Below, piece by piece: positions 58,300-64,000 of a DNA stretch of 64,000 nucleotides. Position 1 is the stretch's first letter, and each line of letters opens with the position of its first letter. Source of the stretch: Halorubrum lacusprofundi ATCC 49239. GTDB taxonomy: Archaea > Halobacteriota > Halobacteria > Halobacteriales > Haloferacaceae. Made by a program: the position numbers and the translations under genes. Location of the stretch: positions 310,001 to 374,000 of the forward strand of contig NC_012030.1 of the NCBI RefSeq assembly GCF_000022205.1, in the 5' to 3' direction. The notes beneath the pieces were generated by a model. The model saw only the letters and a program-made list of their open reading frames with translations. It was not told the origin of the DNA and did no database searches.

Positions 58300-58737
58300 A
58301 TGGATATCTCCGAAGAACTCACCTGTCTGTTTACTGCTGAAGTCGAAGAACACGACCAATCGTACGTTCTTGAAGTACCTAAACAGGAAGTTGATGTCGG
58401 CTACGTCGACTCTGCTGAAGATTACCAAGTTGCACTTGTCGGGACCGCTGAGAACCCCTCACAGTCGGCTCCTTCACAATCAAGCGATACCCACGATCAG
58501 CAACCGGAGACTGATCAGCCACCCGTAAGCAAAGGCGAAAATCGGGTTGTCGAGGTCTCGGAGTTAGGAGATCAAGGAGATGGTCTTGCCCGCGTAGAGC
58601 GTGGTTTCGTCGTAATCGTTCCTGAGACCAAGAAAGGACAGCGGGTTCGGATTAAAATCGAAACGGTGCGAGAGACAGTTGCGTTTGCACACGTGCTCGA
58701 ACATCTCGGTAGTGCCGACTCCATGGCTTCAAATTAG
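58300..58737 (+). CDS. TRAM-domain protein
   Basis: 145 residues. The C-terminal half is a TRAM domain: VVEVSELGDQGDGLARVE, RGFVVIVPETKKGQRVRIKI, VRETVAFAHVLE. A Ser/Gln/Asp-rich linker separates it from an N-terminal 50-residue part that may be a second small barrel. Archaeal TRAM proteins bind RNA and can act as RNA chaperones. ATG start. Confidence 0.85.
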   Translation: MDISEELTCLFTAEVEEHDQSYVLEVPKQEVDVGYVDSAEDYQVALVGTAENPSQSAPSQSSDTHDQQPETDQPPVSKGENRVVEVSELGDQGDGLARVERGFVVIVPETKKGQRVRIKIETVRETVAFAHVLEHLGSADSMASN

Positions 58738-58967
58738 ACTATATCACGTCGACTGAATTCTGCTAAAACTAAAAGACTACATCAGTAGCTAAGTGGCTGT
58801 TTGGAAAATTAGTTTCTTCGATAACAAATGTTTAGTATCATCTGAGAATCCTGTATGTAGTCTGTTCAAAAGTACTTATAATGTGCATGTTTCTCACATT
58901 TTCTGAATTAAACAGCGCGGTTCCACTTGATCCTAATATTTATTATATTGTATATTGACCATTATAT

Positions 58968-59561
58968 ATGTCTCGTGAAATCAACCGATTAGATACTGTG
59001 GACAGGAAACAGACTGCTGAACCGACAGTTGAAACAGGGACGTCCGAATCGGTTGAGTGGCGAGATATCTCCGTAGATACGGATAGAGCCACCGAAACTG
59101 CTACACAAAGCAGTTCTGTGGCTGATCGGATTCAGGTGCTTACGGGCGAACCACTCACCATCGAGACTGGGGACATAACAGCAACACTTGTTGGAGTTGC
59201 CCAAGTGCGGATTGACGACCTTGTCTACGCACACCAACGCAACGGGATTGTCAGTTCTACACGCACTTGTGCGTTGTTCGATGTTGAAAACACGAGTAAT
59301 GCTCCCATTCACTGGATGAGCAGACAGACCAAATTCATCGGTAGCGATGGCTACACATACAGACAGGCCAATCTCTCACTCGATCCATCGCGGTTGGGTG
59401 CTGGCTGTTTCTCCAGACAGGTAGAGGTCGAACCAGGCTGTCGAGCCCGGATAATCACACCGGTTGAACAGTTGCCCCCGAGAGTCGACGTAAAGAAAGT
59501 TGTCCACACAATCTCACCCCGAGGACGGCTTGGCAACCAACGACTCGCATTCTCCCTCTAA
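58968..59561 (+). CDS. Hypothetical protein with C-terminal beta domain (197 aa)
   Basis: The first 70 residues are polar and probably unstructured. Residues about 80-195 look like an immunoglobulin-like beta sandwich (CALFDVENTSNAPIHWMSRQ, FIGSDGYTYRQANLSLDPS) similar in style to DUF4352-type domains. No signal peptide. AT-rich promoter (TATTATATTGTATATTG) about 20-35 bases before the ATG supports a leaderless start. Confidence 0.55.
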   Translation: MSREINRLDTVDRKQTAEPTVETGTSESVEWRDISVDTDRATETATQSSSVADRIQVLTGEPLTIETGDITATLVGVAQVRIDDLVYAHQRNGIVSSTRTCALFDVENTSNAPIHWMSRQTKFIGSDGYTYRQANLSLDPSRLGAGCFSRQVEVEPGCRARIITPVEQLPPRVDVKKVVHTISPRGRLGNQRLAFSL

Positions 59562-59651
59562 TCATTGGTTACCGCCGTTCAGAAGTGTTTTCTATATGAC
59601 TGATCTGTCGCCGTCGACATGGTCGTCTAGCCTATACTCAATTGTACTCAC

Positions 59652-60674
59652 CTAGCTACTTCGAGGAAGCCGAAGCCGAACGGCAGTCCCGAAGTCTTCA
59701 GGAATTTCGATCTCAAGGCTGCCACCGTAGCGTTCAGTGAGCCATTTGACGAGCCATAACCCTAGTCCGCTACCATGTTTTAATGGCGAGACGTCCATGC
59801 TTTCTGTGACGATTTGACGTTCGGTCTGCGGAATTCCGGGACCGTTGTCAGCGACGATCAATTCAACCATATCGTCGTCGACATTTGCAGAGATGATTGC
59901 TTTTGGTATCGACGACGTGTTGTGTCGAATTGCATTATCTAGTAGACTGTCGACAACGATCTGTAGTCGCTTGTCGGCTACTACGGTAAGATCACGAGGA
60001 CAGTCGACGGTAATATCGGCCTCTGAGAACCGTTCTCGGCAATCTTCCTCAACTGTTTTGATGACCGCATGAAGATCGGTTGGCTCTACTGATGTGGGCT
60101 CGTCGAGGACTTTTCGGATCGTATTTGCCTCTGAACACAGCTGGGTAAGACTGTCGGCGGTTTCAATAACTGATTCGAGGGCTTCACGAGTCTGTTCGTT
60201 TTCTGCAGACTCGACGGCATGCTTACTGTAGGCAGTGATGATGTTCACGTCGTTGCGTAAGTTGTGACGGAGGACACGCTGAAGGACATCGAGGTATCGT
60301 TCCCGACGGAGCTTATCAGTAATATCACTGTAGATTGCAAATCCATGCTCCTCCCCTGTTGGGACGCCTCGGTACAGGAACTTTCGGGGACCATTGGAAG
60401 TCATCCGTTCAATAACCGCTCGGTTCGGCTTCCCATCGGCTGTTCGCTGATCAAAGGTTTTGGCCTCATCACGCTGGTCGTCCGGTACTATCAGTTCGTT
60501 GAGCGGCAGACCTGTGACCGACTCATCCGCACAGAACACCTCACGGAACGCCGCGTTCGCCTGGACGATGATCGGCTCGTCATCTTCTAATTTGAACTCC
60601 ACAGTGGGGTCATTTAATTGATTGAATAGCGATTCGAAGTGATTCGTGGTCGTTGTCAATTGCTGGGCTGTCAT
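59652..60674 (-). CDS. PAS-domain sensor histidine kinase
   Basis: 340 residues. PAS domain (VEFKLEDDEPIIVQANAAFREVF in part), H-box VLQRVLRHNLRNDVNIITAYS, and HATPase domain (SLLDNAIRHN, VADNGPGIP, GSGLGLWLVKWL). Cytoplasmic. Next to the transducer gene on the same strand, which may share a signalling circuit. No response regulator lies nearby. Confidence 0.88.
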   Translation of the reverse strand: MTAQQLTTTTNHFESLFNQLNDPTVEFKLEDDEPIIVQANAAFREVFCADESVTGLPLNELIVPDDQRDEAKTFDQRTADGKPNRAVIERMTSNGPRKFLYRGVPTGEEHGFAIYSDITDKLRRERYLDVLQRVLRHNLRNDVNIITAYSKHAVESAENEQTREALESVIETADSLTQLCSEANTIRKVLDEPTSVEPTDLHAVIKTVEEDCRERFSEADITVDCPRDLTVVADKRLQIVVDSLLDNAIRHNTSSIPKAIISANVDDDMVELIVADNGPGIPQTERQIVTESMDVSPLKHGSGLGLWLVKWLTERYGGSLEIEIPEDFGTAVRLRLPRSS

Positions 60675-60870
60675 AGGAATGGGATCAACACTCGATCGTA
60701 TCTTTTTGGGTGCTGAGGGTATCCGCCTCGTGTTTCGAAGACGGAGTTGTCGTACTTGTTGAACAGATCATGACAATACTGACTGCCTTCCTACTTGATC
60801 GGTGGTCTTCGATAGTGACGTCAAAACGGCTGGTTAGTGTCTTAACCGTCTTGATGTCACACATTGTGTC

Positions 60871-62040
60871 TTATTGACTAGCTTCGAACTCGGTGTCCCA
60901 GTCGTCGCTGAATGTATCGACAAGCTGGGCAATCTCGGTTACTTCGGCAGTCTGTTCTTCATTGGCGGCGGCGAGTTCGTCAATCTCGCTTGCGAACATA
61001 CGTGCCTTATTGCTGGCGTCGTTGGTCATGGAGGCGATCTCCTCGGTACTGGCTGCCTGTTGGTCGGTTGCATCGGCAATCTCGGCAATCCCGTCGTCGA
61101 TCTCACCGACAGCTTCGACAATCCGATCGAGATTGTCAATGGCATTGTCGACCTCTTCGATCCCGTTGTCGATGCTATCGTTGGCCTGGTCGATACTCTC
61201 GACAGTCTGTTTTGTATCAGATTTAACACGGCTGGCCATTTCCTCAATGTCGACAGCCTGCTCTTGGGTTTCCTCGGCTAGGGTTTTGATTTCGTCGGCG
61301 ACGACAGCAAAGCCTTCGCCAGCTTCGCCAGCACGAGCGGCTTCGATTGAGGCGTTGAGCGCGAGCAGGTTCGTCTGTTCAGCTATATCTTGGATGACGG
61401 TGACGACTTCATCGATCTCTTCCATCCGTTCTTGGAGTGTCTGAATATCGTCCTCAACATTGGCTGCAGCTGTGTCGACCTCACCCATGGCATCGATAGC
61501 GTCACTGGCAGCCTCTTGGCTTTGTTCGGCCATTTGACGAGCATTACTGCTTTCGCTCCGTACCTCTTCGGAGCTGGATGCAATTTCCTCGATAGTGGCA
61601 CTCAGATCAGAGGCCTCATCCGCAACCTCTGTCATATTATTCGCCTGTTCGCTAGCAACACCGCTTATCTCATCGGTGCTTTCGGCAATCTGTTCGGCAG
61701 CCGCAGTAAGTTCGTGGGTGGACGTTTGAAGTTCTTCGAGCCGATCACGCTCGATTACAACCTTATCACTATCGGCACGAGCACTTTGAGGCTGCGAAGA
61801 TTGTTGGGTTCCGACAGGGGACTGTTGATTGGCGACCTGTGGTGCGGTTTCGGATTGAACTCCTCCATCTGATCTCATCTGCTGTGAAGGGGGATCTGTC
61901 ACACCTGATCTGCAATTCATCTTTTGACCCACACAGCCTATTTTACCCGTGTTTGTCGATCTAGAACTGTCTTCAGGTTGGTCTTCGACACTACTTTTGC
62001 TACTATTCGGGACAAATGTTCGAATTATGCTTTTGAGCAT
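60871..62040 (-). CDS. Soluble methyl-accepting-type transducer
   Basis: About 389 residues from the ATG giving [14 protein letters not shown]; the longer frame (421) would add a hydrophobic stretch of poor coding quality. After a Ser/Gln-rich linker, residues from about 100 onward form the long coiled-coil signalling domain, with the CheA/CheW-binding hairpin tip [20 protein letters not shown] (20 residues, the strongest match). No transmembrane segments and no HAMP with this start, so it is a cytoplasmic transducer. Confidence 0.85.
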   Translation of the reverse strand: MLKSIIRTFVPNSSKSSVEDQPEDSSRSTNTGKIGCVGQKMNCRSGVTDPPSQQMRSDGGVQSETAPQVANQQSPVGTQQSSQPQSARADSDKVVIERDRLEELQTSTHELTAAAEQIAESTDEISGVASEQANNMTEVADEASDLSATIEEIASSSEEVRSESSNARQMAEQSQEAASDAIDAMGEVDTAAANVEDDIQTLQERMEEIDEVVTVIQDIAEQTNLLALNASIEAARAGEAGEGFAVVADEIKTLAEETQEQAVDIEEMASRVKSDTKQTVESIDQANDSIDNGIEEVDNAIDNLDRIVEAVGEIDDGIAEIADATDQQAASTEEIASMTNDASNKARMFASEIDELAAANEEQTAEVTEIAQLVDTFSDDWDTEFEASQ

Positions 62041-62236
62041 ATCTATGCCAAGACAGCAAATGATAATAAGATTACCTATTGGCAAATTATTCATTACAAT
62101 AGTCATATTGAATCCTATGTATCTCAGTTTGTACATTGGTCTCTACAACTCACCTAGTCGAAATAAGAGCCATAGAGACTCGATCTGTTCTCACATCGCA
62201 CCTGCACTTGGTATCGCTAAGACTGCTCGCTCTTAT

Positions 62237-63714
62237 CACTACTTCTGCGGTTGATCACCAATCAGTCAACCCCCTCACCATAGCCGCGCCGATATCTCTC
62301 GCTTTCTCTCGTCTCAGCCCCTTGTGTTCTGCAATCTGTGTAGCCATTTCGTAGACCAGTTCTCGAGCAACTTTGGGAAACGGAGGGAGCCGAGCGGTCG
62401 CGCTTTGCGCGGCCCGCTCGGATGATATAAACGCATGCGTAAGCAAGACAATCGTCACGTGGTGATGCCATCCTTTCCACGTACGGCCTTCGAATTGATC
62501 CAATCCGAGTACCTGTTTGGCGTCTTCGTGAAAACGCTCGATTGCCCATCGAAGATGGGCATATCTCACTAACTCTTCTAAGCTCCACTCGTCAACTCCC
62601 CAGCACAGCCACGCTCGCAACTTATCTTCAGCATCCTCTATTAGAAGCCACCCTCTTTCGTCTGAAATTCGGCGTTTTGCCACGCTCTTCACAACACAAA
62701 CGCGTGTACGAAAGAACCGCCCAGTAAGCGGTTCTTTCGTTCCTTCTGCCCACGTTATCTCCCTCCAATCTTCATCATCAAGGTCAGCACAGATCTCTAC
62801 AGCGGACTGGGGAATCACGTCCTCAGGATATCGTGGTTCGGACGGGGGTCGGCCACGTCCCGACCCCCGTCCAAGTTCCTCAATCGGAGTTGATTCTGGA
62901 ATAACAGGCAGAGCTTTTGGTCTGACACCGAGTATATAGGGTTCATTCCATTCTCTGAGTTGAGTTCGGAATGAGAGATATTTCCCATACCCCGAGTCGG
63001 CCCCCACGCAGGCGTGGGGGACCGACGCTTTCCGTGCACGCGAAACAAGACCAATCGCGATCTCTGGCTTCGTCCGGAAACGAATGTCTTCAGGAATATC
63101 GCACTGCTGTCGCCGGTCTTCAAATTCGTCATCTTCAACCCACTTACGGGGAAGATACAACTCCAAGCCAAGTGGCCACGTGATTTGGTCGGCGTTCCGG
63201 GCCTCGCCCGGAACCGCTGCCACAAGGTCAACGCCAACCTGACAGGAAGCAATCTTCCCGATTGATCCGGCGTACTGACGCTTGACACCCACACTATGAT
63301 GACCTTGTTTGAGCATATCAACATCATCGACGATCAGCATCGCCGCTGGCGATGCGATCGTCTCTGGGATTTGTTGATTGAGATGATTCTGGACAGCCTC
63401 ATATTCCCATGGACTTTCGCTAATGAAGCGTCTAATGCGGTGTTCGTTGATTGCAAGCCGTTTGCCAATTCCTCGAAAAGTTTTGTGACTACCAGGTCGA
63501 ATCAGCCCTTCAACGTAGGCAGGAGCAACATTCCACGTGTTGGCTGCACGTGACCACGTTGATCCATCGGGGCGCGTCGTAAACGCGCCCCGAAGAGAGG
63601 CAAGAAACCGTCGGATGGCGGTTTTCGGAGTTCGCATACCAAACGAAACACTGTTCATACAGAGCCACAGGAGATGAGCAGAGATAGCGCCGCCGTTGAA
63701 CCGCAGAAGTAGTG
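62237..63714 (-). mobile_element. IS701-family insertion sequence with TTAT target duplication (1478 bp)
   Basis: Ends CACTACTTCTGCGGTT on both sides in inverted orientation (16 bp perfect). TTAT lies at 62233-62236 and 63715-63718, the 4-bp duplication of this family. One transposase inside. The only full IS in the window with an intact target duplication. Confidence 0.9.
62255..63658 (-). CDS. IS701-family transposase
   Basis: 467 residues. LIVDDVDMLKQGHHSVGVKR and QYAGSIGKIASCQVGVDLV are the family's first catalytic block, VGADSGYGKY the second Asp, and HLRWAIERFHEDAKQVLGLD the C-terminal Glu block. Full length. Confidence 0.9.
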   Translation of the reverse strand: MNSVSFGMRTPKTAIRRFLASLRGAFTTRPDGSTWSRAANTWNVAPAYVEGLIRPGSHKTFRGIGKRLAINEHRIRRFISESPWEYEAVQNHLNQQIPETIASPAAMLIVDDVDMLKQGHHSVGVKRQYAGSIGKIASCQVGVDLVAAVPGEARNADQITWPLGLELYLPRKWVEDDEFEDRRQQCDIPEDIRFRTKPEIAIGLVSRARKASVPHACVGADSGYGKYLSFRTQLREWNEPYILGVRPKALPVIPESTPIEELGRGSGRGRPPSEPRYPEDVIPQSAVEICADLDDEDWREITWAEGTKEPLTGRFFRTRVCVVKSVAKRRISDERGWLLIEDAEDKLRAWLCWGVDEWSLEELVRYAHLRWAIERFHEDAKQVLGLDQFEGRTWKGWHHHVTIVLLTHAFISSERAAQSATARLPPFPKVARELVYEMATQIAEHKGLRREKARDIGAAMVRGLTDW

Positions 63715-63781
63715 TTATGTAGAAACGTGGAACGTTCCTATAGCTACGGTCTACGATCCCAAATGAGGAGATGCGCCCTCC

Positions 63782-63868
63782 TCAGATCCAGCCTTCGGCC
63801 GGATACTTCGCCAGCTCATTGATCTCGGCGTGATCACCATCACCACGGAGTCGCTCGATGCGCCTCAT
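63782..63868 (-). CDS. Possible microprotein (28 aa)
   Basis: ATG 63868 opens MRRIERLRGDGDHAEINELA, ending at TGA 63782. It starts 10 bp after the stop of the upstream gene and has a basic then acidic helix-like composition. Short, so only weakly supported. Confidence 0.25.
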   Translation of the reverse strand: MRRIERLRGDGDHAEINELAKYPAEGWI

Positions 63869-63877
63869 CAGCCATGA

Positions 63878-64000
63878 CTATCGGCTGTCTTGATGGGAAT
63901 CTCTGACAGTAAGTGTATAGAGACGTTTGCGGGCGTCCTGCAGTGATGTTCTCGATTCGACGACGTCGACTTGTTGTAACTCATTGAGACCGTACCGTAC
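63878..64000 (-). CDS. C-terminal part of a gene running off the window
   Basis: The last 40 residues (RYGLNELQQVDVVESRTSLQ, DARKRLYTLTVRDS) end at TAG 63878. The amino-acid pattern is coding-like, with a helical C-terminus. Could be the end of a transcriptional regulator, but the family is not identifiable from this piece. Confidence 0.45.
   Translation of the reverse strand, partial: VRYGLNELQQVDVVESRTSLQDARKRLYTLTVRDSHQDSR

Noticed and set aside
60675-60870. A 35-codon ATG frame between the kinase and transducer genes
   Set aside because: Too short, without promoter, motif or neighbouring support.

Overview
This window comes from a haloarchaeon (class Halobacteria). The encoded proteins are acidic, many promoters are TATA boxes about 25-35 bases before leaderless starts, and haloarchaeal families are present: ISH3, ISH6 and ISH8 transposases, a HalOD1 domain, histidine kinases with the RHNLRN H-box, and an archaeal type IV pilin. 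The species cannot be fixed from the sequence. High insertion-sequence density, many truncated genes, toxin-antitoxin pairs and integrases suggest a plasmid or megaplasmid, or a scrambled genomic island.

Layout. 0-13.7 kb is defence debris mixed with mobile elements. It holds an N-terminal fragment of a type III-like DNA methyltransferase, an ISH3 element, an AbrB/serine-recombinase pair, two identical ISH8 elements enclosing a membrane-anchored HNH protein, a large Eco57I-like methyltransferase cut by ISH8, and an ISH6 element that truncates a Csa3-like CARF regulator. 13.8-23.5 kb is a complete type I-D CRISPR-Cas operon (cas6, cas10d/csc3, csc2, csc1, cas3, cas4, cas1, cas2) with overlapping or tightly packed genes. 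23.6-29.4 kb is its array: 75 identical plus 5 decayed 37-bp repeats (79 spacers), with large internal spacer-block duplications. 29.5-32.1 kb carries vapBC, a tyrosine recombinase coupled to a gene with an in-frame stop, and a pilin gene. 33.5-37.4 kb is a remnant of a surface-glycan cluster (glycosyltransferases and sulfatases) between ISH3 copies. 38.8-42.2 kb has a HalOD1 protein and a LOV-domain histidine kinase. 43.6-47.6 kb has a truncated integrase and a restriction-modification pair whose MvaI/BcnI-like endonuclease gene is split by a small IS6-ended element with an exact 8-bp target duplication. 47.8-52.5 kb has an ISH3-derived miniature element, a truncated kinase, a 7TM-type kinase and a second vapBC. 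52.8-58.7 kb looks like a plasmid-type module: a 1002-residue helix-turn-helix protein of unknown function preceded by five consecutive stem-loops, a coiled-coil protein, a zinc-ribbon microprotein and a TRAM protein. 59-62 kb has a histidine kinase and a soluble chemotaxis-type transducer. An IS701 element with TTAT target duplication closes the window.

How it fits together. The intact functional core is the type I-D system: Cas6 processes the array transcript, Csc1/Csc2/Cas10d form the surveillance complex with the HD nuclease motifs in Cas10d, Cas3 is an HD-less helicase, and Cas4-Cas1-Cas2 acquire spacers. Other defence genes nearby are mostly broken by insertion sequences. None of the five ISH3-type copies shows its own target duplication, and several end inside genes, which points to IS-mediated rearrangement.
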